The notes under the pieces were generated by a model that worked only from the letters and a program-made list of their open reading frames with translations, did no database searches and was not told the origin of the DNA. Shown piece by piece: positions 51,686 to 60,259 of a DNA stretch of 64,000 bases. The translations under genes were made by a program, and so were the position numbers. This stretch comes from Altererythrobacter xiamenensis (lineage in GTDB: Bacteria > Pseudomonadota > Alphaproteobacteria > Sphingomonadales > Sphingomonadaceae): assembly GCF_900177715.1 (NCBI RefSeq), contig NZ_FXWG01000002.1, forward strand, positions 248,001 through 312,000, in the 5' to 3' direction. The stretch's first letter is position 1; each line of letters starts with the position of its first letter.

Positions 51686-52608
51686 GCGAGCAGCCTGCGG
51701 GCCTTCTCGCAATCCTTATCCATCTGCTCGATCAGCGCGTCGAGACCGTCGAACTTCGCTTCGGGACGGAGGAAATGGTGGAAGGCCACCTCGATTTCCT
51801 GCCCGTAAAGGTCGCCGGAAAAATCGAAGAAATAGGGTTCGAGCAGTTCCTTGGGCGGTTCGAACTGCGGCCGCACGCCGATATTGGCCGCGCCCTGCAA
51901 TTCCTGCCCCGTGCTGAGAATCCGGCCTGTCACGGCATACACCCCGTATTTGGGGCGCAGATACTTGTCGATCGCGAGGTTGGCGGTGGGATAGCCGATG
52001 GTGCGCCCGCGCTTGTCGCCATGTTCGACGATGCCGCGAATGGCGAAGGGCCGGGTGAGCAGTTCGGCGGCCAGTTCCGGCTTGCCCTCTCGCAGCGCCT
52101 CGCGGATGCGACTGGAGGAGACGACCGCCTCGCCATCCGAGACCGCTTCGACGACGCGCGACTGCAACCCGTGTTCGCCGCCCAGCGTGCGCAGCAGATC
52201 GACATTGCCCTTCGCACCCTTGCCGAAAGTGAAGTCCGCGCCGGTCACCACGCCATGCGCTCCGAAACGCTTCACGAGGATTTCGGTGATGAAGTCTTCC
52301 GCACTGGTGCCTGCCAGTTCGCCGTCGAAGTGGAACACCAGCATCGCGGTCGCGCCCGCCGCGAGGTAAAGTTCCTGCCGTTGTTCGAGCGTCGTCAGGC
52401 GGAAGGGCGGGACATCGGGCTTGAAAAAACGCACCGGGTGCGGATCGAAAGTGGCGATGATCGAAGGGCGGCCCTCCGCATGCGCCCAGTCGATTGCTTC
52501 GCCCGCGACCGCCTGGTGCCCCTTGTGGAACCCGTCGAAATTGCCGAGCGCGATGACCGCCCCGCGCAGCGCCTCGGGCACCTCGTCGCGATGATCGAGC
52601 CAGCGCAT
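51682..52608 (-). CDS. ribF: Bifunctional riboflavin kinase / FAD synthetase
   Basis: A 308-residue protein. The N-terminal FAD synthetase domain has IALGNFDGFHKGHQAV (the GxFDGxHxGH motif) and VVTGADFTFGKGAKG; the C-terminal flavokinase domain has GRTIGYPTANL and GVYAVTGRI. It makes FMN and FAD from riboflavin. The start at 52608 makes a TGATG overlap with folA; longer readings are inside folA. FAD/FMN supply here is next to genes for other cofactors and purines. Confidence 0.96.
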   Translation of the reverse strand: MRWLDHRDEVPEALRGAVIALGNFDGFHKGHQAVAGEAIDWAHAEGRPSIIATFDPHPVRFFKPDVPPFRLTTLEQRQELYLAAGATAMLVFHFDGELAGTSAEDFITEILVKRFGAHGVVTGADFTFGKGAKGNVDLLRTLGGEHGLQSRVVEAVSDGEAVVSSSRIREALREGKPELAAELLTRPFAIRGIVEHGDKRGRTIGYPTANLAIDKYLRPKYGVYAVTGRILSTGQELQGAANIGVRPQFEPPKELLEPYFFDFSGDLYGQEIEVAFHHFLRPEAKFDGLDALIEQMDKDCEKARRLLA

Positions 52609-53132
52609 CAGACAGCGACCTCGCAGCGGGTGTAGGTGACGAAGCTGTAGGCCGGTCTGTCGCCTTTTGCGGGGTGTTCCTCGCGTGCGGCGACTTCCCA
52701 TTCGGCGCCGAGCTCCGGCATGAAGGTGTCGCCGTCAAACTCTGCATGGACCTCGGTCAGCTCCACGCGTTCGGCACGGTCGAGGAAAACGTCATAGATC
52801 GCCGCGCCGCCGACCACCGCGATTTGCGTATCCGGATCGTCGCGCCGGGCGAGAGCGATCGCTTCCGGCACCGAACGGACGACTTCGGCCCCGGTGCTGT
52901 CCCAGCGTTCGCGGCGCGTCAGCACGATATGGCGGCGACCGGGGAGAAGGCCGGGAAGGCTCTCGAAGGTCTTGCGACCCATGATCATCGGCAGGCCCTC
53001 GCCTTCGGGTCCCATCGTCATGGCCTTGAAATGCTTGAGATCGGCGGGAAGGTGCCAGGGGAGCTGGCCGTTCTTGCCGATCGCGCCATTGGCGGCGCGC
53101 GCATAGATGAGGAACAGGCCTTTTTCGGGCAT
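52608..53132 (-). CDS. folA: Dihydrofolate reductase
   Basis: A 174-residue DHFR. The N-terminal YARAANGAIGKNGQLPWHLP and PADLKHFKAMTMG contain the folate-binding Asp-equivalent region, followed by MGRKTFESLPGLLPGRRHIV and IAVVGGAAIYDVFL. It reduces dihydrofolate with NADPH and is the trimethoprim target. Starts and ends with one-base TGATG overlaps with purK and ribF, an uncommon neighbourhood, since folA often follows thyA. Confidence 0.96.
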   Translation of the reverse strand: MPEKGLFLIYARAANGAIGKNGQLPWHLPADLKHFKAMTMGPEGEGLPMIMGRKTFESLPGLLPGRRHIVLTRRERWDSTGAEVVRSVPEAIALARRDDPDTQIAVVGGAAIYDVFLDRAERVELTEVHAEFDGDTFMPELGAEWEVAAREEHPAKGDRPAYSFVTYTRCEVAV

Positions 53133-54214
53133 CAGGCGCTCGCCTGGCCGACGCGCGTCCAGTGACCCATCTTGCGGCCCTCGCGCGCTTCGGACTTGCC
53201 GTAAAGGTGGAGGTGCGCCTCGCCATCATCAGCGAGCTTTTCATGCGCGGTAAGCGCTTCTGCGCCGACGATGTTGCGCATCTCGATGCTGGCGAAGCGC
53301 GTGGTGGTATCGCCCAGTGGCAGGCCGCAGACGGCGCGGATATGATTCTCGAACTGGCTCGTGGCTGCCCCTTCGATCGTCCAGTGACCCGAATTGTGGA
53401 CGCGCGGAGCCATCTCGTTGAACACCGGCCCCTTGGCCGTGGCGAAGAACTCCAGCGTCAGAACGCCGACGTAGTTGAGCGCTTCGGCAACCTTTTTCGC
53501 GAGGCCGCGCGCTTCCTCGACCTGCTCGCCTACGATGGCGGGTGCAGGGAGGGTGGAGGTGGAGAGCATGCCTGCGTGATGTACGTTATGGGTCGAATCC
53601 CAGAACCGCACTTCGCCGTCTTTCGCGCGCACGAGAATGACCGAAAACTCGGCCTCGAAATCGACGAAACCTTCGTAGACGCAGGAGCGCCCGGGGAAGC
53701 GGACGCTGTCCACATCGCGGTCGGTCGCGACGCGCCACTGCCCCTTGCCGTCATAGCCTTCGCGGCAGGTCTTGAGGATGCCGGGAGCGCCGATCCGCCC
53801 TGCGGCATCGCGATACTCCGCGTCCGAATCGACCGAGGCATAGGGCGCAGGCGTGCCGCCCAATCCTTCGACGAAACGCTTTTCCTTGAGCCGGTCCTGC
53901 GCCACTTCGAGCGCGCGCGGGTGGGGCGCGAGCATCTGCGGCGGGATCATCTCGACCGCTGAAACCGGAACGTTCTCGAACTCCCAGGTCACGACGTCGC
54001 ACTTGCTGGCAAAGGCGGCCAACGCCGGCTTGTCGCCCCAGCCATTGGCGAAGAAATCATGGCACACGTCCTCGGCGACAGTGTCACCCTCGGGCGCGTA
54101 GCCGATCACCTTGTAGCCCAGCTGTGCGGCGGACATGGCCATCATGCGGCCGAGCTGGCCGCCGCCGAGGATGCCGATAGTCGAGCCCGGCTTGATCACA
54201 CTGTCTTGCGCCAT
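53132..54214 (-). CDS. purK: 5-(carboxyamino)imidazole ribonucleotide synthase
   Basis: A 360-residue ATP-grasp enzyme that carboxylates AIR with bicarbonate in purine synthesis. Visible are the N-terminal IGILGGGQLGRMMAMSAAQL, the ATP-grasp loop region TCREGYDGKGQW and FFATAKGPVFNEMAPRVHNS near the C-terminal third. It overlaps purE by one base; the PurK product is the PurE substrate. Confidence 0.97.
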   Translation of the reverse strand: MAQDSVIKPGSTIGILGGGQLGRMMAMSAAQLGYKVIGYAPEGDTVAEDVCHDFFANGWGDKPALAAFASKCDVVTWEFENVPVSAVEMIPPQMLAPHPRALEVAQDRLKEKRFVEGLGGTPAPYASVDSDAEYRDAAGRIGAPGILKTCREGYDGKGQWRVATDRDVDSVRFPGRSCVYEGFVDFEAEFSVILVRAKDGEVRFWDSTHNVHHAGMLSTSTLPAPAIVGEQVEEARGLAKKVAEALNYVGVLTLEFFATAKGPVFNEMAPRVHNSGHWTIEGAATSQFENHIRAVCGLPLGDTTTRFASIEMRNIVGAEALTAHEKLADDGEAHLHLYGKSEAREGRKMGHWTRVGQASA

Positions 54215-54696
54215 CAGTCGGTCGGACGCTCCGCCACGGCAGCGCTGCGCGCCGCGCGCCAGTCCTGCAGGCGTTCGGACAGGTCCTCGTCATGCAGCGC
54301 GAGGATGGCCGCCGCCATGAGCCCCGCATTGGTCGCGCCAGCCTCGCCGATGGCGAGCGTGCCGACGGGAACGCCGGCGGGCATCTGCACGATCGAGAGC
54401 AGGCTGTCCTGACCGCTCAGCGCCTTGGACTTTACCGGCACGCCAAGCACCGGGAGGTGGGTCATCGCCGCGATCATGCCGGGAAGATGCGCTGCACCGC
54501 CGGCGCCCGCGATGATGACGTCGAAGCCTTCGCCCTCCGCACCTTTGGCAAAGGCGCTCATGCGGTCGGGCGTACGATGGGCGGAAACGATCCGCGCCTC
54601 ATGCTCGACCTCGAGCTCTTCGAGCACCTTCGCGGCACATTTCATGGTCGGCCAGTCGGACTGGCTTCCCATCACGATGGCTACCTTTGACCCCAT
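54214..54696 (-). CDS. purE: N5-carboxyaminoimidazole ribonucleotide mutase
   Basis: A 160-residue class I Pur[21 protein letters not shown], the catalytic-region [11 protein letters not shown] and [17 protein letters not shown] are diagnostic; the SAHRTP histidine is catalytic. It moves the carboxyl group from N5 to C4 to form CAIR. Precedes purK with a one-base overlap. Confidence 0.97.
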   Translation of the reverse strand: MGSKVAIVMGSQSDWPTMKCAAKVLEELEVEHEARIVSAHRTPDRMSAFAKGAEGEGFDVIIAGAGGAAHLPGMIAAMTHLPVLGVPVKSKALSGQDSLLSIVQMPAGVPVGTLAIGEAGATNAGLMAAAILALHDEDLSERLQDWRAARSAAVAERPTD

Positions 54697-54719
54697 CCTC
54701 TGATCCCTTTCAGCCCTGC

Positions 54720-55406
54720 TCAGCTGTCCTTGAGGTAATAGCGTTCACCCGGGCGCATACCATCGTCGAAATCATAGATGATCGGCTGGCCGGTGGGAAT
54801 CTCGAGCCCCGTGATGTCGTCATCCGAGATCTGCGAGAGGTGCTTGACCAGCGCGCGCAAGGAATTGCCATGGGCGGAGATGATCACCGTCTCGCCGCTC
54901 GCCAGCACGGGCAGGATGTCGCTTTCCCAATAGGGCAGCACCCGCTCGATCGTGAGCTTGAGACTCTCGGTGGTCGGAATGTCGATCCCGGCATAGCGCG
55001 GATCGGAGCTGAGATCGTATTTGCTGCCTGCTTCCATTTCGGGCGGCGGCACGTCGAAACTGCGGCGCCAGATATGGACCTGCTCGTCGCCATGCTTCTC
55101 GCGGGTTTCCTGCTTGTCGAGGCCGGTGAGCCCGCCATAGTGCCGTTCGTTGAGCCGCCAGTCCTTGGTCTCCGGGATCCAGAGGCGGTTGCACTGGTGC
55201 AGCGCGAGATGAAGCGTGCGAATGGCGCGGGTCTGGAAGGAGGTGAAGGCGCGTGTCGGCTCGACGCCCTTGTCCTTCATCAGGGCGCCCGCCGCCATGG
55301 CTTCCTCGACGCCGCGCTCGGTCAGGTCGACGTCCCACCAGCCGGTGAAGCGGTTTTCGAGGTTCCACTGGCTCTGGCCGTGGCGAACGAGGATCAGTTT
55401 AGGCAT
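54720..55406 (-). CDS. gpmA: 2,3-bisphosphoglycerate-dependent phosphoglycerate mutase
   Basis: A 228-residue glycolytic/gluconeogenic mutase. The phosphohistidine motif is [10 protein letters not shown] at the N-terminus and the second histidine is in [24 protein letters not shown] is also conserved. Interconverts 3- and 2-phosphoglycerate. It is 23 bases upstream of purE, so purE and the genes below may share its promoter. Confidence 0.96.
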   Translation of the reverse strand: MPKLILVRHGQSQWNLENRFTGWWDVDLTERGVEEAMAAGALMKDKGVEPTRAFTSFQTRAIRTLHLALHQCNRLWIPETKDWRLNERHYGGLTGLDKQETREKHGDEQVHIWRRSFDVPPPEMEAGSKYDLSSDPRYAGIDIPTTESLKLTIERVLPYWESDILPVLASGETVIISAHGNSLRALVKHLSQISDDDITGLEIPTGQPIIYDFDDGMRPGERYYLKDS

Positions 55407-55453
55407 TATATCTCCGTGGAGGCGCGCTTAGCCCCATCAAGATTTCCTTCGCC

Positions 55454-55603
55454 CTAGCTACTGCCTTTCGGCTTGGAAACCCCGCTTTCGCCCGATTCGC
55501 CGCCTATCTGGCGGCTTTGCGCCTTGCGGCGACGCAGGTTCTCGCGCAATTTTGCAGCGAGGCGTTCTTCACGCGACATTTTGTTGCTGCTGTCTTCACT
55601 CAT
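55454..55603 (-). CDS. Small basic protein (49 residues), unknown function
   Basis: A short protein with MSREERLAAKLRENLRRRKA in its centre, highly charged and helical, followed by a Ser/Gly tail. The ATG at 55603 is followed by a frame that lies between the tRNA and gpmA; a longer reading into the tRNA is not credible. Similar short basic proteins occur in sphingomonads to my recollection, but I cannot name a family. Likely co-transcribed with gpmA, 47 bases downstream. Coding status is probable, not certain. Confidence 0.6.
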   Translation of the reverse strand: MSEDSSNKMSREERLAAKLRENLRRRKAQSRQIGGESGESGVSKPKGSS

Positions 55604-55693
55604 GCGAAACGCCTTGCCGTTATTGGCTTTCGTTCTCAAGTGTCGCTTGACATTGAGAGCGTGTCTGACAATAGGCGCGCCACTTGAACAGGC

Positions 55694-55768
55694 GCCGCGG
55701 TAGCTCAGTGGTAGAGCGCACCCTTGGTAAGGGTGAGGTCGAGAGTTCAATTCTCTCTCGTGGCACCA
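55694..55768 (+). tRNA. tRNA-Thr (anticodon GGT)
   Basis: All arms fold: acceptor GCCGCGG with TCGTGGC, D arm GCTC/GAGC, anticodon stem CACCC/GGGTG with loop TTGGTAA (anticodon GGT), T arm GAGAG/CTCTC with TTCAATT, discriminator A and an encoded CCA. Six T follow directly and can end transcription. It borders the catabolic gene cluster. Confidence 0.96.
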
Positions 55769-55896
55769 TTTTTTCTGATCGCGCTACCGCTTCGCTAGTT
55801 GAGCGCGACCAGAACCTCCCAACACTTTTGACGATTACCGGCTGCCGGACGCTCCGCTAGACCCGCCTCACGCAATTCACGTGGAGGTAAGCGGTT
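55769..55896. other. Intergenic region between tRNA-Thr and catabolic cluster
   Basis: Holds the T-run that ends the tRNA, an imperfect inverted repeat (TCGCGCT ... AGCGCGA at about 55781-55809) and GGAGG before the SDR start. I looked for a repeated tRNA 3' end or an integrase gene as marks of an integrated element and found neither here nor near 64 kb. Confidence 0.4.
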
Positions 55897-56661
55897 ATGG
55901 ATCTCGGTCTCAAGGGCAAGAAAGTCATCATGAACGGCGGTGCGCACGGGCTGGGCCTGGCATCGCTCAAGCTGTTCGCTGCGGAAGGGGCCGATGTCGC
56001 CTTCTTCAGCCGCAAGGAAGACAAGATCGAAGCCGCCAAGGCCGAGATCGAAGCGGCTGGTGACGGCAAGGTCTTCGCCGAGGTCTTCGACATGGCTGCA
56101 GGCGGTGATGCCTACAAGGCGTGGCTGGAGAAAGCCGCGGGCGAACTTGGCGGCTGCGACATCTTCATTCACACGGCGAGCTCTTCGGGAACCGGGGGTA
56201 CAGGCGACTGGCAGAACGGTCTCGACATGGACATCATGGGCGCGGTCAACGGCGTTGAGGCGCTGACGCCCCATCTCGAAAAGTCGGATAGCGGATCGAT
56301 CGTCTTCATGAGCTCGACCGCTGCGCTCGAGACCTTCATCGCGCCGCAAGCCTTTAACGCGCTCAAGGCAGCGCTCATCACCTATGGCTCGCAGCTGAGC
56401 CAGGCGCTCGCCGGACAGGGTATCCGCGTAAACTGCGTCAGCCCGGGCGCGATCTACTATCCCGGCGGCAACTGGGAAGTGATCGAAGGTGCCATGCCCG
56501 AGCTGTTCAACGCGACGCTCGCCAAGATGCCGATGGGCCGTTTCGGCAATGACGAGGAAGTGGCCAAGGCAATCGTCTTCGTCGCCAGCCCCGCTGTCCC
56601 CTACATGACGGGCGCGAACCTCGTGGTCGACGGCGGCTTCACGCAACGCGTCCAATTCTAA
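55897..56661 (+). CDS. SDR-family protein with Phe in place of the catalytic Tyr
   Basis: A 254-residue classical short-chain dehydrogenase fold: nucleotide motif NGGAHGLGLASLKLF (GxxxGxG), Ser140 in FMSSTAAL and Lys157. The catalytic Tyr of YxxxK is replaced: the codons read FNALK with Phe153 at 56353-56355. The C-terminal GGNWEVIEG and VVDGGFTQRVQF are normal. Loss of Tyr usually removes or alters oxidoreductase activity, so it may bind substrate, dehydrate or isomerise, or be regulatory. First plus-strand gene of the cluster; GGAGG upstream, 29 bases before the E1 alpha gene. Confidence 0.88.
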   Translation: MDLGLKGKKVIMNGGAHGLGLASLKLFAAEGADVAFFSRKEDKIEAAKAEIEAAGDGKVFAEVFDMAAGGDAYKAWLEKAAGELGGCDIFIHTASSSGTGGTGDWQNGLDMDIMGAVNGVEALTPHLEKSDSGSIVFMSSTAALETFIAPQAFNALKAALITYGSQLSQALAGQGIRVNCVSPGAIYYPGGNWEVIEGAMPELFNATLAKMPMGRFGNDEEVAKAIVFVASPAVPYMTGANLVVDGGFTQRVQF

Positions 56662-56690
56662 GCAAGACTGAGCCGAGAAAGGGTCCCCCG

Positions 56691-57671
56691 ATGGCTGACA
56701 TCGCCGAAGAGATCGACCGCGACAAGCTGCTCGATATTTACACCCGCACCATGAAGGTGAATCGCACTGACGAGAAGTTCCGCGAGCTTCTGATGCAGGG
56801 CAAGGTTGCCGTCATGTATTACTGCGTGCGCGGACAGGAACTCGTTTCCGCCGCCGCCATGGCCGCACTCGAAGACGATGATTACGTCGTCTGCACCTAT
56901 CGCGGACAGGGCGAGCAGACCGCCAAGGGTATCCCGATCGAAAAGTGGTGGGGCGAATGCCTCGGCAAGGCGACCGGAACCTGCAAGGGCAAAGGCGGCA
57001 CCATGCACATCACCGATCCCGATACCGGCATCATGGTGACCACCGGTGTTGTCGGCAGCGGGCTTCCGATCGCCAATGGCCTCGCCATGGCGAGCCAGAA
57101 TAATGGCGACGGTCGCGTGACGCTGGTGAGCTTCGGCGACGGGGCGGCCAATATCGGTGGCTTCCACGAGGCAATGAACATGGCTCAGCTTTACAAGCTG
57201 CCGGTCGTCTTCCTCTGCCAGAACAATCGCTACGGCGAACACACGGCTTATGCCGACCACACCGATACGAAGCAGATGAGTGATCGCGCAGCAGGCTACG
57301 GCATGAAAGGCGTCACGGTCGACGGAAACGACGTCAACGCCGTCTACCCGGCGGTGAAGGAAGCGGTGGACCGCGCTCGCGCCGGCGAAGGGCCGACCCT
57401 GGTCGAGGCCATGTGCTACCGCATGATGGGACACTTCTTCGGCTCGGACTTCTCCTACATGCCCAAGGAGCACATCGCCGAAATGCAGGCGGAAGATCCG
57501 CTGCCCAAACTGCGCAAGGTGATGCTCGAACGCCAGTTCACCGAAGAGGAACTGGACAAGATCGTGGCCGATATCGATGCGGAGATCGACGCGGCAGTGC
57601 AGAATGCGCTCGATGCGCCGCTGCCCGATACCGACGAGATTTACAAAGACGTGCTCGAGGAGACTGCCTGA
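56691..57671 (+). CDS. ThDP-dependent 2-oxoacid/acetoin dehydrogenase E1 alpha subunit
   Basis: A 326-residue protein similar to AcoA/PdhA. The ThDP-Mg motif is SFGDGAANIGGFHEAMNMA followed by VVFLCQNNRYGEHT. GTCKGKGGTMHI and YRMMGHFFGSD are also typical. With the beta subunit it decarboxylates or cleaves a 2-oxo or acyloin substrate and passes the fragment to a lipoyl group. The stop overlaps the beta-subunit ATG as TGATG. Substrate unknown; acetoin-type cleavage is as plausible as 2-oxoacid oxidation. Confidence 0.93.
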   Translation: MADIAEEIDRDKLLDIYTRTMKVNRTDEKFRELLMQGKVAVMYYCVRGQELVSAAAMAALEDDDYVVCTYRGQGEQTAKGIPIEKWWGECLGKATGTCKGKGGTMHITDPDTGIMVTTGVVGSGLPIANGLAMASQNNGDGRVTLVSFGDGAANIGGFHEAMNMAQLYKLPVVFLCQNNRYGEHTAYADHTDTKQMSDRAAGYGMKGVTVDGNDVNAVYPAVKEAVDRARAGEGPTLVEAMCYRMMGHFFGSDFSYMPKEHIAEMQAEDPLPKLRKVMLERQFTEEELDKIVADIDAEIDAAVQNALDAPLPDTDEIYKDVLEETA

Positions 57672-58657
57672 TGGCCGAGATTACCATGACCCAGGCTCTG
57701 AACCTCGCGATCGACGAGGCGATGGCCGAAGATGACGGCGTGTTCTGCCTTGGCGAGGATGTCGCCGCGAAGCAGGGCGGCGGCGTGTTCAAGGTCACGT
57801 CCGGCCTGACCGAGAAATATGGTGAGAACCGCATCCGCGCGACGCCCATCTCGGAAACCGCGATCGTCGGTGCGGCGGTTGGCGCTGCGCTCGCCGGGCA
57901 ACGTCCGATTGCCGAGATCATGCTTATGAACTTCGTCGGCGTGTGCATGGACCAGATCGTCAACCACGCGGCCAAGCTGCGTTTCATGTCGGGTGGCCAG
58001 ACGCCGTGCCCGCTCGTGATCCGCACCACGACCGGTGTCGGTGTCGGCTTCGGCGGTCAGCACTCCGACATGCTCGAGGCGTGGTTCGCCCATGTCGCCG
58101 GCCTGCACGTTGTGACGCCATCCAACGCTGCCGATGCGCGCGGCCTCATGCGCGCCAGCATCGATGCCAACGATCCGGTGATCTTCATCGAGAACATCCT
58201 GTGTTACGGCCTTACCTCGGAAGACCCAGGCCCGGGCTACCGCGTGCCGCTGGGCAAGGCGGCAGTGGCGAAAGAGGGTAGCGATCTGTCGATCATCACC
58301 TATGGCCGCACCGTGCTCGACGCTCTCGAAGTGGCGGGCGAGATGGAGAAGGAAGGCGTTTCGGTGGAGGTCATCGATCTCAGAACCATCGCGCCTTACG
58401 ACGAGGAAACCGTGCTGGCTTCGGTCCGTAAGACCGGTCGCGCGCTGACCCTGCACGAGGCAGTTCGCCCGTTCGGCACCGGCGCGGAAATCGCCGCGAA
58501 TATCCAGGAGAAATGCTGGGACGATCTCAAGGGTCCGGTGCGCCGGATCGGCGGCACTTTCTCCGCCGTCCCCTTCGCCTCGCATCTCGAGCAGGCGTGG
58601 ATCCCCACCAAGGGAGAGATCGTCGAGCAGATCAAGGCATCGGTAGGAAAGGACTGA
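57671..58657 (+). CDS. ThDP-dependent dehydrogenase E1 beta subunit
   Basis: A 328-residue partner of the E1 alpha subunit. Visible are MTQALNLAIDEAMAEDDGVF, CLGEDVAAKQGGGVFKVT, RATPISETAIVGAAVGAAL with the ThDP-activating Glu, and GGQHSDMLEAWFAHVAGLHV. It forms the alpha2beta2 enzyme. The start is the ATG at 57671 overlapping the alpha stop; in-frame sequence upstream lies inside the alpha gene. Five bases separate it from the lipoyl gene. Confidence 0.94.
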   Translation: MAEITMTQALNLAIDEAMAEDDGVFCLGEDVAAKQGGGVFKVTSGLTEKYGENRIRATPISETAIVGAAVGAALAGQRPIAEIMLMNFVGVCMDQIVNHAAKLRFMSGGQTPCPLVIRTTTGVGVGFGGQHSDMLEAWFAHVAGLHVVTPSNAADARGLMRASIDANDPVIFIENILCYGLTSEDPGPGYRVPLGKAAVAKEGSDLSIITYGRTVLDALEVAGEMEKEGVSVEVIDLRTIAPYDEETVLASVRKTGRALTLHEAVRPFGTGAEIAANIQEKCWDDLKGPVRRIGGTFSAVPFASHLEQAWIPTKGEIVEQIKASVGKD

Positions 58658-58661
58658 ACGG

Positions 58662-58892
58662 GTGGCTGAAGAAATACGCATCCCCAAGCTCGGCATGAGC
58701 GCAACCGAAGTTGTTCTCTCCGAGTGGATGTTCGGTGACGGCGAACAGGTCACCAAGGGCGAGATCATCTACACCGCCGAAACCGACAAGACGACCGTGG
58801 AGATCGAGGCACAGGCCTCGGGAACCATCCGGCCGACCGGCGAGGAAGGGATGAAGTACAAGGTCGGCGATCTTATCGGTACGATCGAATAG
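58662..58892 (+). CDS. Stand-alone lipoyl-domain protein
   Basis: A 76-residue single lipoyl domain starting at GTG 58662 (AGGAAAGGA upstream). It has IRIPKLGMSATEVVLSEWM and the lipoylation site ETDKTTVEIEA with Lys43. It ends right after the domain, with no E3-binding or acyltransferase domain. In normal complexes this is the first domain of E2. Here it follows E1 alpha and beta and would carry the reaction intermediate or reducing equivalents. No E2 catalytic core or lipoamide dehydrogenase lies in the window. Confidence 0.9.
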   Translation: MAEEIRIPKLGMSATEVVLSEWMFGDGEQVTKGEIIYTAETDKTTVEIEAQASGTIRPTGEEGMKYKVGDLIGTIE

Positions 58893-58900
58893 GGGCTTCG

Positions 58901-59323
58901 ATGAAAGCGAAGTCAGGGATCGAGCTATTGGGCCACGATAAATCTCTGCGTGAAATGCTCTCTGCCGTCTACGCAGCGGCAGGTGCGCGCGACTGGGATA
59001 CGGTCGCCTCGCTGCTCCATCCCGATTTCGTGCTTTACGAGGCGAAGGGCCTGCCCTTCGGCGGCGAATGGCGCGGCAAGGACGCGCTCCAGCGCTGCGC
59101 GGCGGCGATGTACGGCACCTGGGCCGAGGCAAAGGTCGACATCCATGACATCACCGGCGGGGATCATTGGGCGGTGGTGGTGCTGACGCTGACCATGACG
59201 CCGAAGGATGGGGGTGAGACTTTTCAGCAGACCGTGTGCGAGGCGGGCAACTTCGAGGACGGCCTGCTGAAAGAGCTGCGCATCCACTATTTCGATGCCG
59301 CCGAAGTGACGGAAAAGGCCTGA
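58901..59323 (+). CDS. NTF2-like / SnoaL-type protein
   Basis: A 140-residue protein with the cone-shaped NTF2 pattern: helix (LREMLSAVYAAAGARDWDTV), LLHPDFVLYEAKGLPFGGEW, GKDALQRCAAAMYGTWAEAK, then beta-strands. Such proteins act as isomerases, hydrolases, dehydratases or ligand carriers on small or cyclic molecules, and catabolic clusters often hold one. The catalytic residues cannot be assigned. It follows the lipoyl gene by eight bases and precedes the NmrA-like gene by four. Confidence 0.85.
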   Translation: MKAKSGIELLGHDKSLREMLSAVYAAAGARDWDTVASLLHPDFVLYEAKGLPFGGEWRGKDALQRCAAAMYGTWAEAKVDIHDITGGDHWAVVVLTLTMTPKDGGETFQQTVCEAGNFEDGLLKELRIHYFDAAEVTEKA

Positions 59324-59327
59324 CACC

Positions 59328-60251
59328 ATGACCATCGAGAAAGTCTGTGTGCTTGGAGCCCCTGCCGATCAGGGGCAGCCGCTCGTGGAGGAACTGCTGC
59401 GCGAAGGCTTTTCGGTGACCGCGGGCGTCCGCCGCGAAAATGCGATGGCCGACACGCCGTGGCCCGACCTGCCGACGGTGCATGCCGATATTACCGACGC
59501 GGGCGCGATGGCGAAGGCGTTCGAAGGACAGGATGCGGCGGCCTTCCACCTGCCGTTCGAGTTCGACCGCGAGAAAGCCGCGCATTTCGGCCGGTCCATT
59601 GCCGAAGGTGCGAAGCGTGCGGGCCTCAAGAAGATCGTCTTCAACACCGCCTGTTTCGTCGCCGATCACGATCTCGATCTTTCGGCGCATGATGGCCGGC
59701 GCGATATCGAGCGCGCGCTGGAAGAGACGGGCATTCCGTGCGTCTTCATCGAGCCGACCGTCTTCATGGACAATCAGTACCGGATCTGGACTCGCCCCCT
59801 GATCATGCGGGACGGCATTTTCGCCTATCCCGCCGGGCCGACGCTCAGGATCAGCTGGGTGTGCCTGGAGGATGTGGCGCAGGCGATGCGCCGCGCGCTC
59901 CAGACGAGTGCGGCGGACGGGCAGCATGTCCCGCTCGGTGGGCCCGAGGCGCTGGTCGGCGATGAAGTTGCGGCAAACCTGACCGAAGCGATCGGCAGAC
60001 CGGTGCGCTTCCAGAGCCTCGCGCCGGAGGAGTTCGCTGCACGGATGAGCGAGCTCGTCACCGGGTCGCGCGAGGTCCAGCCGCTCAGCATCTATGACGG
60101 CATGGCCAGGTTCTACGCCTGGTACAACGCGCAGCCCGAATCGCCGCTAGTGGTCGATCCCGGGCACGCGCGGGACTTGCTCGGGATGCAGCACACGTCC
60201 CATCTCGATTGGGCGAAGTCGAAAGACTGGTCTGCCGGCCTACCCGGCTGA
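59328..60251 (+). CDS. NmrA-like NAD(P)-binding protein
   Basis: A 307-residue atypical SDR. The N-terminal VCVLGAPADQGQPLVEELL is a variant dinucleotide motif (GxxxxxG), and VFNTACFVADHD with FIEPTVFMDNQYRIW resembles NmrA/HSCARG proteins. These either sense NADP redox state or reduce quinones and enones; no YxxxK is seen at the standard place. Last plus-strand gene of this block, convergent with the TIM-barrel gene, with only eight bases between stops. Confidence 0.85.
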   Translation: MTIEKVCVLGAPADQGQPLVEELLREGFSVTAGVRRENAMADTPWPDLPTVHADITDAGAMAKAFEGQDAAAFHLPFEFDREKAAHFGRSIAEGAKRAGLKKIVFNTACFVADHDLDLSAHDGRRDIERALEETGIPCVFIEPTVFMDNQYRIWTRPLIMRDGIFAYPAGPTLRISWVCLEDVAQAMRRALQTSAADGQHVPLGGPEALVGDEVAANLTEAIGRPVRFQSLAPEEFAARMSELVTGSREVQPLSIYDGMARFYAWYNAQPESPLVVDPGHARDLLGMQHTSHLDWAKSKDWSAGLPG

Positions 60252-60259
60252 GGCGGGAC

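Noticed and set aside
57413-57670. Possible N-terminal extension of E1 beta
   Set aside because: It lies within the E1 alpha coding region in another frame and is Arg-rich; the TGATG start at 57671 matches the family.
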